Shown: positions 1 to 7,625 of the stretch, one piece after another | Position numbering within the stretch: position 1 is the first letter of the stretch | How the letters are laid out: each line of letters opens with the position of its first letter | NCBI RefSeq assembly: GCF_030731045.1 | Contig: NZ_JAVALS010000006.1 | Location: 62,001-126,000, forward strand | DNA length: 64,000 nucleotides | DNA from: Arthrobacter horti | GTDB taxonomy: Bacteria; Actinomycetota; Actinomycetes; Actinomycetales; Micrococcaceae | Direction of reading: 5' to 3' | Program-made: the position numbers and the translations under genes | Notes under the pieces: generated by a model | Databases searched by the model: none | What the model saw: only the letters and a program-made list of their open reading frames with translations | Told to the model about the DNA's origin: nothing

Positions 1-340
1 TGACGCCCATCAGGACCACCACCACACCCAGCCAGCGGGTCACCAGCTGCTGCTGGGACGGGACCGCCAGGAAGGCGAAGATCTGGCCGAAGGCACCGCC
101 CAGGAGCACGAAGATCACGGCGAAGCCCAGGACGAACAGCGCCACACCGGCGAACATGCGCCCGCGCTTCTGCTCGGCGAGGTCCACCCCGGTCAGGCCC
201 GTGACGTAGCCCAGATACCCGGGGACCAGTGGCAGCACACAGGGCGAGAGGAAGGACACCAGCCCCGCCAGCAGCGCCACGGGCACCGCCAGGATCAGGG
301 AGCCGTTGAGGACGGTCTCGGCGAAGGGGTTGTTGGGCAC
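1..340 (-). CDS. ccdA: Cytochrome c biogenesis protein CcdA (partial, 3' end outside window)
   Basis: This is the N-terminal 113 residues of a DsbD/CcdA-family membrane protein that carries reducing equivalents across the membrane to apocytochrome c thiol partners. It starts with GTG (VPNNPFAETV), four bases after the stop of the TlpA-like gene. The translation shows three hydrophobic segments and the family motif SFLSPCVLPLVPGYLGYVTG, with the first redox Cys in SPC. The matching second Cys lies beyond the window. Direct coupling to the thioredoxin-like lipoprotein upstream supports a cytochrome c maturation role (ResB/ResC would be expected next on the minus strand). Confidence 0.9.
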   Translation of the reverse strand, partial: MPNNPFAETVLNGSLILAVPVALLAGLVSFLSPCVLPLVPGYLGYVTGLTGVDLAEQKRGRMFAGVALFVLGFAVIFVLLGGAFGQIFAFLAVPSQQQLVTRWLGVVVVLMGV

Positions 341-344
341 CGGG

Positions 345-977
345 TCACTCCGCCAGGACGGTCTGGATGAGCGTCCTCATGGTGCCGCCCTCCAGCTCGC
401 CCACCACGCGGGCGCTGACGCGGCCCTGCTTGTCCAGGACCAGGGTGGCCGGGACGCTGTTCGGCGGAACGATGCCGGCCATGGCCAGGAGGACCTGGCC
501 ATCCTTGTCGTTGAAGCTGGGGTAGGTGATGCCGAAGGACTTCTCGAAGGCCTCTGCGGTGGCCTTCTCATCCCGCACGTTCACGCCGTAGAACTTCACG
601 CCCTTGGGGGCGAATTCGGTGTGCAGCTTGACCAGTTCGGGCGCTTCCAGCCGGCACGGGGCGCACGAGGCGAACCAGAAGTTCAGGATGGTGACGGAAC
701 CCACCAGGTCCTTCTCCGAGACCTGGGCGCCGTCGAAGAGCACCCCGGTGAAGTCCTTGGTGCCCTTGCGCTGGTCCTTGGCGAACTCGGTCACGGTGCC
801 GTCGCCGCCCACGTAGTTCTTGTTGTCCCCGGCGCGGGCCTGCTTCGCGAGGGTGTCGTCCTGGCTGCACGCGGAGAGGCCCAGTGCCAGGAGACCGGCG
901 CCCACCATACCGAAGGCCTGCCGACGGCTCAGCCCGGTGCGCGGGGCGCGGTCGTCCTGGAAACGTTCGTCGGTCAT
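345..977 (-). CDS. TlpA/ResA-like thiol-disulfide lipoprotein
   Basis: Extracytoplasmic thioredoxin-fold protein of 210 aa expected to reduce apocytochrome c, receiving electrons from CcdA. I take the ATG at 977 (MTDERFQDD) because it is followed at once by an N-terminal signal with arginines (TGLSRRQAFG), a hydrophobic stretch and a lipobox LSAC; an open frame extends further upstream but runs into the phosphatase gene. The active site CxxC is in FASCAPCRLEAPEL. The start overlaps no gene, but the preceding phosphatase stops 3 bases upstream, so the phosphatase, this gene and ccdA form one tightly packed operon. Confidence 0.9.
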   Translation of the reverse strand: MTDERFQDDRAPRTGLSRRQAFGMVGAGLLALGLSACSQDDTLAKQARAGDNKNYVGGDGTVTEFAKDQRKGTKDFTGVLFDGAQVSEKDLVGSVTILNFWFASCAPCRLEAPELVKLHTEFAPKGVKFYGVNVRDEKATAEAFEKSFGITYPSFNDKDGQVLLAMAGIVPPNSVPATLVLDKQGRVSARVVGELEGGTMRTLIQTVLAE

Positions 978-979
978 GC

Positions 980-1645
980 TCAGGCTCCCGGAGTGGTGGA
1001 GGCGCCCACCAGGAGGTCGGCGGCCGGTTCTCGGTACGTCACGCCCGTCAGCCGCCCGCCGTCGTCGAACGTCAGCGAGGTCAGCGAGGTCAGGGTGCAT
1101 TCGCGCTTGCGGGGGTCGTGGGCCAGGCGGCGGCCCTCGGCCGCCAGGCGGGTGGACCAGATGGGCAGCTGATGGCTGACGATGACGGCCTCCGCGCCGG
1201 GGCCTCCGCGCTCGACGGCGGTCTGCCGCGCCTGCTGCACCGCGGCCATGACCCGCTCCACCTGCTGCGCATAGGCCTCGCCCCAGGAGGGGCGGAGGGG
1301 GTTTACGAGATAGGGCCAGTGCCGGGGTCTGGCCAGCTCGCGCGGGTTGACCTTGAGTCCCTCGAAATGGTTCTCCGCCTCGATGACCCGCTCGTCCGTC
1401 TCGATCTGAAGCCCCAGGGCCGTGGCGGTGGGGGCCGCCGTCTCCTGGGCGCGCAGGAGCGGGGACGCCACCAGATGCGTGATGAGCGCCCCGGCGTCGC
1501 GCTGGGCGGCGAAGTACTCGCCCAGCCGGTCCGCCATCTTGTAGCCGCGTTCGGAGAGGTGGAATCCGGGGAGCCTGCCGTAGAGGACTCCGTCGGGATT
1601 GTGGACCTCGCCGTGGCGCATCAGATGGACGGTTGCATGGGGCAT
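980..1645 (-). CDS. Histidine phosphatase family protein
   Basis: Phosphoglycerate-mutase-like phosphatase of 221 aa. The catalytic RHG motif is near the N-terminus (HLMRHGEVHNPDG, about residues 8-12), and the second conserved His is in VIVSHQLPIWS. In many actinobacteria a gene of this family sits at the head of the ResA/CcdA/ResB/ResC cytochrome c maturation cluster, as here. The substrate is unknown. It is the first gene of a minus-strand operon and is divergent from yceI. Confidence 0.85.
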   Translation of the reverse strand: MPHATVHLMRHGEVHNPDGVLYGRLPGFHLSERGYKMADRLGEYFAAQRDAGALITHLVASPLLRAQETAAPTATALGLQIETDERVIEAENHFEGLKVNPRELARPRHWPYLVNPLRPSWGEAYAQQVERVMAAVQQARQTAVERGGPGAEAVIVSHQLPIWSTRLAAEGRRLAHDPRKRECTLTSLTSLTFDDGGRLTGVTYREPAADLLVGASTTPGA

Positions 1646-1854
1646 GGCTCCATTTTCTCAGAGTTTAAGGACACCTCCGGCCAGAGCGGCCCCCGGACCG
1701 GCTGTGAATCCGCCATGAATCGCCCGCCTCCGGGAACCATCGCCGAGGTCCGCTCGTGGGCGCCGCCCACCGGATAGCTGGAAGACGTTCACAAAAAATT
1801 TCCCGGAACCGGGAACAAAAGATGCATTTGCATGTTTATACTGGATGCAACGCG

Positions 1855-1876
1855 ATTGGTTGAGACTTCAATCAAT
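1855..1876. promoter_or_regulatory. Inverted repeat upstream of yceI, repressor operator candidate
   Basis: ATTGGTTGA-gact-TCAATCAAT has 9-nt arms with one mismatch, 43 bases before the YceI start. A second, spaced repeat TTGCAT...ATGCAA (1828-1850) brackets TATACT (1837-1842), a possible -10 box. The size and position suit a MarR- or TetR-type repressor site downstream of the promoter; MarR-YceI pairing is common in actinobacteria, but no such regulator gene is next to it here. Confidence 0.45.
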
Positions 1877-1918
1877 CCCCATGAGACAGCTGAACACCGA
1901 CCTCCCAAGGAGAACCCC

Positions 1919-2464
1919 ATGAGCATCCCCACCAACCTCACCGCCGGCACCTGGACCCTGGACGCCTCCCACAGCGAGGCCGCCTGGACCGTTCGCCACG
2001 CAGGTATCTCCAAGGTGCGCGGCACCTTCGGTGAGCTGGCCGCCACCGTCACCGTCACCGAGAACGACGCCACCGTGGACGCCACGATCCAGTCCGCCAG
2101 CATCTCCTCCGGCGACGCCAACCGCGACGGTCACGTCAAGGGCGAGGACTTCTTCGACGTGGAGAAGTACCCCACCCTGACCTTCACCTCCACCTCCATC
2201 GAGGGCGCCGGTGAGGACTTCAAGCTCAACGGCAACCTGACCATCAAGGGCATCTCCGTCCCCGTGACCTTCGAGACCGAGTTCGGCGGCGTGGCCGTGG
2301 ATCCGTTCGGCAACACCCGCGCCGGCATCTCTGCCGAGACCACCATCTCCCGCAAGCAGTTCGGCCTGACCTGGAACGCCGCTCTCGAGGCCGGTGGCGT
2401 CCTGCTCTCCGACAAGGTCAAGATCAACCTCGAGCTCTCCTTCATCGCCCCCGCCGCCAACTGA
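1919..2464 (+). CDS. YceI family protein
   Basis: YceI-like lipocalin-fold protein of 181 aa, a family that binds polyisoprenoids or other amphiphiles. The start is ATG 1919 (MSIPTNLTAGTW) because AAGGAG lies 7 bases upstream; an in-frame ATG at 1832 lies in the regulatory region. Family features are the opening GTWTLDASHSEAAWTVRHAG, the FDVEKYPTLTFTSTSIE segment and the ending DKVKINLELSF. There is no signal peptide, so it is probably cytoplasmic, as for most actinobacterial members. It stands alone between two strong features: an operator-like repeat and two hairpin terminators. Confidence 0.92.
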   Translation: MSIPTNLTAGTWTLDASHSEAAWTVRHAGISKVRGTFGELAATVTVTENDATVDATIQSASISSGDANRDGHVKGEDFFDVEKYPTLTFTSTSIEGAGEDFKLNGNLTIKGISVPVTFETEFGGVAVDPFGNTRAGISAETTISRKQFGLTWNAALEAGGVLLSDKVKINLELSFIAPAAN

Positions 2465-2475
2465 GGCCGCGGCCC

Positions 2476-2497
2476 CCGGCCGTCTGAAGACGGCCGG
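2476..2497 (+). terminator. Hairpin after yceI
   Basis: CCGGCCGTC-tgaa-GACGGCCGG, a perfect 9-bp stem with a 4-nt loop beginning 12 bases after the yceI stop. It lacks a U-tract, as is common in high-GC actinobacteria. Confidence 0.6.
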
Positions 2498-2510
2498 AGC
2501 TGAAGAGTGA

Positions 2511-2544
2511 CTGCCCGACGACGCCGCACGGCGTCGTCGGGCAG
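2511..2544 (+). terminator. Second, stronger hairpin after yceI
   Basis: A perfect 15-bp stem (CTGCCCGACGACGCC paired with its complement) around a GCAC loop, 14 bases after the first hairpin. The tandem pair probably isolates yceI from the membrane-protein cluster downstream. Confidence 0.7.
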
Positions 2545-2672
2545 TGCATTTAAGGCCGTTCCTCCATTTCACAAGGGGTTTTGAGACAAAGGGGTTACGG
2601 ATTCATTGCGCTCAGGCGAAAGTCTGCCGCCGGGCCTGTCTGTGCCGGGCGGACAGTTCTAGAGTGAGCATC

Positions 2673-3182
2673 ATGAGCAGCCAATATCCTGGCGCATCAA
2701 GCGCCGCATCCGGCAATGAACCTCCCGCGGGCCTCGGCTATGCAGCGCCGGCCCGGAACACGTTCGGATTCGATCTGAGCAACCTCAAGAAGCGGCTCCT
2801 GGACGTCACCGGCGTCCCGCAGCAGCTGACGTACTCCTACTGGCTGTGGGCGGGCGGTGCCGTGCTCGGCATCATCTTCTCCATCCTGAACATCTTCATC
2901 GCCACTGCGGCCTTGGGTGCCTACACGGGCATCATGGCGGGAGCGGCGATCGGCAGCCTGATCTGGGGGATCATCTGGGGCGCCGCGGTGATTTTCGTCG
3001 CCATCCGGCTCAAGGAAGGGTCCCGCTGGGCCCGGATCGTGCTGACCGTCCTGGGCGCACTCGCCGTGATCGCCTTCTTCGTGGAGCTTGCGACCCTGAA
3101 TCTGACCGCGGTCTCCTCCGCTGCGACGGTGGCCGGCGCCGTCCTGATGTGGATGCCCCAGTCGCAGAAGCACTTCGCCTGA
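2673..3182 (+). CDS. Small tetraspan membrane protein, paralogue 1
   Basis: Unrecognised 169-aa membrane protein. A soluble N-terminus of about 55 residues is followed by four hydrophobic segments; GSRWARIVLTVLGALAVI and the end VLMWMPQSQKHFA are shared in pattern with the next two genes. ATG 2673 (MSSQYPGASS) is chosen; a TAGAGT sequence (2660-2665) lies about 8 bases before it, so the mRNA may be leaderless. Function unknown. Such actinobacterial proteins are usually annotated only as hypothetical or DUF proteins. Confidence 0.75.
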   Translation: MSSQYPGASSAASGNEPPAGLGYAAPARNTFGFDLSNLKKRLLDVTGVPQQLTYSYWLWAGGAVLGIIFSILNIFIATAALGAYTGIMAGAAIGSLIWGIIWGAAVIFVAIRLKEGSRWARIVLTVLGALAVIAFFVELATLNLTAVSSAATVAGAVLMWMPQSQKHFA

Positions 3183-3288
3183 AGATCATCCCTGAGACTG
3201 GGGACCGCGGCCGGGAGGCGGGATACGGTGGGACTGACACCGGGATCCGGCCGTCGCCCCCATCCATGCCGCAAGGTGAGGAGCCGAC

Positions 3289-4047
3289 GTGAGCAGTACA
3301 CCTGAAGAGCCTGGAAACCCGCAGCAGCCGGGTCCGGGGCAGCCCCCCGTTGCGCCACAGTACGGGCCTCCTCAGCAGGGAGCTCCGCAGCCGCCGCAGT
3401 ACCCCCAGTACGGCACACCGCCGCAGTACGGGAACGGGCCACAGTACGGGAACGGGCCTCAGTACGGCACACCGCCGCAGTACGGGAACTCTCCCTACGG
3501 CTCCCAGCCCGGTCAGGGCTACCAAGGCGGCCCCGGTTACCCCGGCACACCAAGCTACCCTGGCGCACAGGGCGGCGAGCCCGTGTGGCCCAGCGCCAGC
3601 CCCTACAGCGGGATCCAGGAGCGTCCGGCACGTCCGGCGAAGGTGGAGATCGCCTTCTGGCTGATCATCGCAGCCGGCGTCCTGAGCACGCTCACGACCC
3701 TCCTAGCACTGACCCAGCTCGACTCCAGTCAGATTGAAGTGGCCATCCGTCAGGCCCAGGCCTCCGGCCGCGGTTCCGTGGACCCCGCAACGCTCAAGTC
3801 GATCGTCGCCACCATGATCATCATCGTCTCGATCATCTCGCTCGGCCTCTACCTGCTGGTGGCGTTGTTCATCCGCCGCGGTGCCAACTGGGCCCGCATC
3901 CTCGGGACCGTGTTCGCCGCGATCTCCCTGGTCCGCCTGCTGGGCCTGAACCCCTTGAGCATCATCGTGACGCTGCTGGGCGTGGCGGGCATCGTATTGC
4001 TGTACCTGAGGGACAGCAACTGGTACTTCAGCCGTCCTAAATTCTGA
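3289..4047 (+). CDS. Pro/Gln/Tyr-rich tetraspan membrane protein, paralogue 2
   Basis: Unrecognised 252-aa protein starting at GTG 3289 behind AAGGTGAGGA. Residues 1-110 are low complexity, with PQYG/PPQYGNG repeats. The remainder has about four membrane segments (AFWLIIAAGVLSTLTTLLAL; IIIVSIISLGLYLLVALFI; ILGTVFAAISLVRLL; IVTLLGVAGIVLLYL). The block FIRRGANWARILGTVFAAIS is almost repeated in paralogue 3. Proline-rich tails before membrane bundles are typical of actinobacterial envelope proteins of unknown role. Confidence 0.75.
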   Translation: MSSTPEEPGNPQQPGPGQPPVAPQYGPPQQGAPQPPQYPQYGTPPQYGNGPQYGNGPQYGTPPQYGNSPYGSQPGQGYQGGPGYPGTPSYPGAQGGEPVWPSASPYSGIQERPARPAKVEIAFWLIIAAGVLSTLTTLLALTQLDSSQIEVAIRQAQASGRGSVDPATLKSIVATMIIIVSIISLGLYLLVALFIRRGANWARILGTVFAAISLVRLLGLNPLSIIVTLLGVAGIVLLYLRDSNWYFSRPKF

Positions 4048-4073
4048 GCCGCACAGCCGGAACCACAGAATCG

Positions 4074-4106
4074 CAAGGGCGGGGCGCATCCGGCGCCCCG
4101 CCCTTG
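4074..4106 (+). terminator. Hairpin between paralogues 2 and 3
   Basis: CAAGGGCGGGGCGC pairs with GCGCCCCGCCCTTG, 14 bp with a 5-nt loop and T residues at the 3' side. It ends 36 bases before the next start, so the third paralogue may have its own promoter or be expressed by read-through. Confidence 0.6.
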
Positions 4107-4142
4107 TCCGTCGGGGCCCCGGGTCCCAGTGAGGAAACATCC

Positions 4143-4976
4143 ATGACCGAGCAGCCGGGCACCCCGGACCACGGACCCGATGAGACGCCGCAGGACCCGC
4201 AGGCGGGACCGGCCGGGCCTCAGACGCCGGACGCCGGTCCGCAGCGGCCCGCTCCCCCGCAGTACGGGCTCCGCTCGGCCGATCTCGGACTGCCCTCTCC
4301 GTACGAGCAGTACCGGGCGCGGGAACAAGCGGAACGGGACCGGCATGCCCGGGAACAAGCGGCGCACGCGGCGCAAACAGCCTGGCCGTACCGCCAGCTG
4401 CCTGGGGGCGGAGGCCGCGGACAGCAGCCTGGCTGGGGCCCGCAGCCCTGGCCCGGGCATGAGGCCGCACAGTTCGCACCCATGGACCCGCCCACGCCGA
4501 TGCCACGGCCGAGGACCCTCCACTGGGCGTACTGGCTCATCCTCGCGGCCGCGCTGCTCGGCGTGCTCGGCACGGTCTGGACCTACACCCACCTGGACTT
4601 CAACGCGCTGATCGACCAGGGGATCCGCCAGGCGGAAGCCCAGACCGGCGAGACTCTGACCTCCTCGATGCGTGACGCCATGGTCCCGGTGACCATCGGC
4701 GCACTCGTGGTGGTGCAGCTGATCAGCATCGGTCTGTACACGATGGTGGCGGTCTTCATCCGCCGGGGCCGCCATTGGGCCCGGGTGCTGGGAACGGTGT
4801 TCGCGGCGATCTCCCTCGCCGGCCTCTTCTCGTCCAACCTGTTCGACGCCGCCCAGGTGATCGTGGGCGTCGCGGCCATCGTCCTGAGCTGGATGCCCCT
4901 CTCCGCGGCCTACTTCGCCAACGCCAAGCTCGTCCGGGACCACCAGCGCTTCCAGCGCTTCCAGTCACACCGCTGA
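4143..4976 (+). CDS. Pro-rich tetraspan membrane protein, paralogue 3
   Basis: Unrecognised 277-aa protein. ATG 4143 (MTEQPGTPDH) follows GAGGAAA at a good distance. The first 125 residues are rich in P, G, Q and charged residues (EQYRAREQAERDRHAREQAA). The membrane part LHWAYWLILAAALLGVLGTV, ISIGLYTMVAVFIRRGRHWA and VLGTVFAAISLAGLF aligns with paralogue 2, so a local duplication is clear. It converges with rex. Confidence 0.75.
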   Translation: MTEQPGTPDHGPDETPQDPQAGPAGPQTPDAGPQRPAPPQYGLRSADLGLPSPYEQYRAREQAERDRHAREQAAHAAQTAWPYRQLPGGGGRGQQPGWGPQPWPGHEAAQFAPMDPPTPMPRPRTLHWAYWLILAAALLGVLGTVWTYTHLDFNALIDQGIRQAEAQTGETLTSSMRDAMVPVTIGALVVVQLISIGLYTMVAVFIRRGRHWARVLGTVFAAISLAGLFSSNLFDAAQVIVGVAAIVLSWMPLSAAYFANAKLVRDHQRFQRFQSHR

Positions 4977-4978
4977 CG

Positions 4979-5707
4979 TCAATTGACCAGGCGCTGCGCG
5001 TGGTATGCCAGGATCTGAAGCTCCGTCGCCATGTCCACTTTGCGCAGATTCACGCCTTCCGGCACCTGCAGGTTGACGGGCGCGAAGCTCAGGATGCTCT
5101 TGACCCCGGCAGCCGCCACCCGGTCGCACATCTCCTGCGCTACGGACGTGGGGAGGGCGAGCACGGCCATATTGGCGCCCGTCTGGGCCAGAACGGTCTC
5201 CAGGCTCAGCACATCACTCACCCGCAGGAAGCCGATCTCGTGCCCCACCAGCAACGGGTCGGCGTCGAAGATCGCCACGATCTCGAAGCCGCGAGACTGG
5301 AAGCCCCCGTACCGGGCCAGTGCCCTGCCGAGGTTGCCGGCACCGACGATGGCGACCTTCCAGTCGAGCGTGAGGCCGAGTGCCGCGGCGATCTGCCGGT
5401 TGAGGTAGCCCACCTCGTAGCCGACACCGCGGGTGCCATGCGAACCGATGTAGCTGAGATCCTTGCGCAGCGTGGACGAGCTGACACCCGACGCCTCGGC
5501 GAGCGCCTCGGAGGAGATCCGTTCGACGCCGTCGCCGGTCAGCGCGTTGAGCGCGCGCAGATACAGGGTCAGGCGCGCGACGGCGGCCGGCGGGATCTGC
5601 TTGACGGGGGCGTCCCGGACGACTTCGGTGAGGGGCGCGTCCGCGCCGGGCGCCGCAGGCAGTGCGATCCCCTGGCGGCTGGCCGGCTGGGCTTCCTTCT
5701 TACGCAT
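4979..5707 (-). CDS. rex: Redox-sensing transcriptional repressor Rex
   Basis: NADH/NAD+-responsive DNA-binding repressor of 242 aa. ATG 5707 (MRKKEAQPAS) is used; the frame stays open upstream but overlaps the glutaredoxin gene. The N-terminal winged helix includes ISSEALAEASGVSSSTLRKDLSYIG with the Rex motif, and the Rossmann domain has VAIVGAGNLGRAL. It lies 14 bases after the glutaredoxin-like gene, forming a two-gene redox operon. In many actinobacteria hemA follows rex; here the next gene is the convergent membrane-protein cluster, so the haem genes are elsewhere. Confidence 0.95.
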   Translation of the reverse strand: MRKKEAQPASRQGIALPAAPGADAPLTEVVRDAPVKQIPPAAVARLTLYLRALNALTGDGVERISSEALAEASGVSSSTLRKDLSYIGSHGTRGVGYEVGYLNRQIAAALGLTLDWKVAIVGAGNLGRALARYGGFQSRGFEIVAIFDADPLLVGHEIGFLRVSDVLSLETVLAQTGANMAVLALPTSVAQEMCDRVAAAGVKSILSFAPVNLQVPEGVNLRKVDMATELQILAYHAQRLVN

Positions 5708-5721
5708 GGGCACGGACCTGT

Positions 5722-5976
5722 TCAGGCCTGCTGCGCTTCGCGCAGCTTCCGTTCCAGACGGACCGCATCGATGGTCCAGAAGTCGCGCTGCACCCCGTCG
5801 ATGAGCACCACGGGAACCTCGTCGGAGAAGCGCGAGCGGAGCGCGTCGTCGTCGTCGATCAGCCGTTCCCGCCAGGGGACGTCCAACCGGCCGGCCACCT
5901 CGCCCACGGTCCGGCGGGCCGCCTCGCACAGATGGCAGTCCCGCTTGGTGATGAGAAGAAGCTCTGGGACCCGCAT
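5722..5976 (-). CDS. Glutaredoxin-like protein (DUF836 type)
   Basis: An 84-aa thioredoxin-fold protein with a CHLC redox motif (LLITKRDCHLCEAARRTVGEVAG) and the cis-Pro segment DEVPVVLIDG. ATG 5976 (MRVPELLL) matches the family start; a GTG at 6012 would add 12 residues. It is immediately upstream of rex and divergent from the HAD phosphatase, the order commonly seen in actinobacteria. Confidence 0.85.
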   Translation of the reverse strand: MRVPELLLITKRDCHLCEAARRTVGEVAGRLDVPWRERLIDDDDALRSRFSDEVPVVLIDGVQRDFWTIDAVRLERKLREAQQA

Positions 5977-6027
5977 TCCTTTACCGTAGCGCCCTGCCCG
6001 CCCCAGGAGCACATCGTGCGCTCCGAA

Positions 6028-6055
6028 CTGACAGTTCGCGACTGTTGGATAGACT
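6028..6055 (+). promoter_or_regulatory. Promoter of the HAD phosphatase gene, probably leaderless
   Basis: CTGACA and TAGACT separated by 16 bases. The predicted first base falls on or one base before ATG 6063, so translation would begin at the mRNA 5' end. No Shine-Dalgarno sequence is visible, which agrees. Confidence 0.45.
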
Positions 6056-6062
6056 CAGCATC

Positions 6063-6881
6063 ATGGCCAGCACGCGGAACGAGTCCGCCTCCAGCGTCTC
6101 CGTGGCCGATCTGCACCGTCATGAGGCTGCGTTCTTCGACGTGGACAACACCCTGATCCGTGGCGCCAGCATCTTCCACGCCGCCCGCAAGATGTACCAG
6201 CGCAAGGTGTTCACCGCGCGGGACATCCTCGGCTTCGCGTGGCAGCAGCTCAAGTTCAGCGTCCGCGGCGAGAACCTGTCCGATGTGCACAGCATCCGGG
6301 ACCGGGGCATGCAGGTCGCGGCGGGCATCCGGGCCGAGGACGTCGCCACTCTGGGCGATGAGGTGTTCGACGAGACCATCTCCGGGAAGATCTGGCCCGG
6401 CACGCGGGCACTCGCCGAGCAGCACCTGCGCGTCGGACGCCGGGTCTGGCTGATCACCGCAACCCCGTACGAGCTCGCCCAGCCGATCGCCAGCCGCCTC
6501 GGGCTCACGGGCGCCCTCGGCACCCGGGTGGAAGTGGTCGACGGCGTGTACACCGGCCGCCTGGTGGGCGACATCCTGCACGGCGAGGCGAAGGCCGACG
6601 CCGCCCGCGCGCTGGCCGAGGCGGAGGGTCTGGACCTGGCAGAGTGCTGGGCGTACAGCGACTCGCACAATGACATCCCGCTGCTGAGCATGGTGGGCCA
6701 CCCGGTGGCCATCAACCCCGACGCCGGCCTGCGCCGCCACGCGAAGGCCACGAACTGGCCGGTCTACGACTTCCGTTCGGGAAGGCGCGCGGCGACGTTC
6801 GGGCTGAAGGCGGCCACCGTGGGCGGAGCGGTGTACGGCCTCTGGAGGGGCCTCAACCACGCCCGCGGCACCCGGCGTTGA
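6063..6881 (+). CDS. HAD-superfamily phosphatase (SerB-like, HAD-IB)
   Basis: Hydrolase of 272 aa with the HAD motif I FFDVDNTLIRG, the motif II region WLITATPYELA and motif III/IV AYSDSHNDIPLLSMVG followed by VAINPD. It belongs to the HAD-IB group with phosphoserine phosphatases and acyl-phosphate or lysophosphatidate phosphatases; the C-terminus FGLKAATVGGAVYGLWRGL could be a membrane-associated segment, so a lipid substrate is as likely as phosphoserine. It is divergent from the glutaredoxin-rex operon. A short GC hairpin (6887-6900) follows the stop. Confidence 0.85.
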   Translation: MASTRNESASSVSVADLHRHEAAFFDVDNTLIRGASIFHAARKMYQRKVFTARDILGFAWQQLKFSVRGENLSDVHSIRDRGMQVAAGIRAEDVATLGDEVFDETISGKIWPGTRALAEQHLRVGRRVWLITATPYELAQPIASRLGLTGALGTRVEVVDGVYTGRLVGDILHGEAKADAARALAEAEGLDLAECWAYSDSHNDIPLLSMVGHPVAINPDAGLRRHAKATNWPVYDFRSGRRAATFGLKAATVGGAVYGLWRGLNHARGTRR

Positions 6882-6901
6882 TCTTGGCCCCGTGCGGGGC
6901 T

Positions 6902-6971
6902 GAGGGTCCCCACGCGGCTTAGACACGCTCCGTCGCTCGTCCCTCGCTCTGTCGCGCGATGCGCCGCTTTT
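6902..6971. repeat. Left copy of an inverted about 70-bp intergenic repeat
   Basis: When reversed, 7195-7263 matches this stretch over about four-fifths of positions. It includes an exact 18-mer (CCCACGCGGCTTAGACAC at 6909-6926) and an exact 15-mer (GCGATGCGCCGCTTT at 6956-6970). No coding frame is convincing. The 6882-7311 region has no other gene that I can see. Confidence 0.7.
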
Positions 6972-7185
6972 GAAAACGCACGACGCCGTGCGCCGTTGCT
7001 TCCTTGCCGCGCGCGCAGACCTGGTTTCGTAAAGGAAATGACCCTGATGACGAGTGGCCACGGAACGGCCGCCACGTGCGGTCCCTTCCCACTCCCCCAC
7101 CGCAGGCCCCAGCCCGGCACCGAGCCAGGTCCAGCTTGATCGCTTAACCCCGCCCCGACACGAGGTGACCTGCCACAAGCCGCGT

Positions 7186-7263
7186 GAGGTTCCCGAAAGC
7201 GGCGCATCGCACGCTGAAGCGAGGAACGAGCGTAAGCGGGTGTCTAAGCCGCGTGGGAACCTC
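7186..7263. repeat. Right copy of the inverted repeat, bounded by 9-bp terminal repeats
   Basis: The 78-bp stretch begins GAGGTTCCC and ends GGGAACCTC, perfect terminal inverted repeats. The motif AAGCCGCGTG occurs at 7177-7186 and again at 7246-7255, and once more reversed in the left copy. This layout resembles a small palindromic or MITE-like element, but no transposase is present. Confidence 0.6.
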
Positions 7264-7311
7264 ATGCGGCACCCAAGCCGACCACTCGCCGTCGGGCACC
7301 ACTTAAAGCAC

Positions 7312-7341
7312 CAGGCCCGGAACCAAACGGTTCCGGGCCTG
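7312..7341 (-). terminator. Terminator of the bS22 gene
   Basis: A 13-bp perfect stem (CAGGCCCGGAACC and complement) with a 4-base loop, 18 bases after the bS22 stop on the minus strand. Confidence 0.75.
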
Positions 7342-7359
7342 AACGCCTGCGAAGTATCT

Positions 7360-7458
7360 CTACTTCTTGTTGCGACGCTGGTGGCGAGTCTTACGAAGCA
7401 GCTTGCGGTGCTTCTTCTTGGCCATGCGCTTGCGACGCTTCTTGATAACTGAACCCAC
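7360..7458 (-). CDS. Small ribosomal subunit protein bS22 (AURKAIP1/COX24-domain mini-protein)
   Basis: A 32-residue, extremely basic protein read from GTG 7458: MGSVIKKRRKRMAKKKHRKL and then LRKTRHQRRNKK. AAGGAA sits about 8 bases upstream. The sequence is nearly that of mycobacterial Rv0500B-type protein, which structural work identified as ribosomal protein bS22 in the small subunit. The gene next upstream is the small HTH protein corresponding to Rv0500A, supporting the call. It is too short for many gene finders. Confidence 0.9.
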   Translation of the reverse strand: MGSVIKKRRKRMAKKKHRKLLRKTRHQRRNKK

Positions 7459-7625
7459 AGAAGTTCCTTACGGTAATGCGCGCCTGCCCGATAGTCCCCG
7501 GTGAACCCGAAGAATCGGTGGACGCTGTTTTGCGATGACGTAAAACGTTCCTTAACAGGGTACCGCCTCCGGCAAGCTCCCCCGAACTCGCGGGAGGGCC
7601 GGCCCGTTGCGGCGGAAACGTCTTC

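Noticed and set aside
1790-1803. GTTCACAAAAAATTTCCC as a Rex operator
   Set aside because: Only one half-site (TTCACAA) is present; the inverted partner TTGTG is missing.
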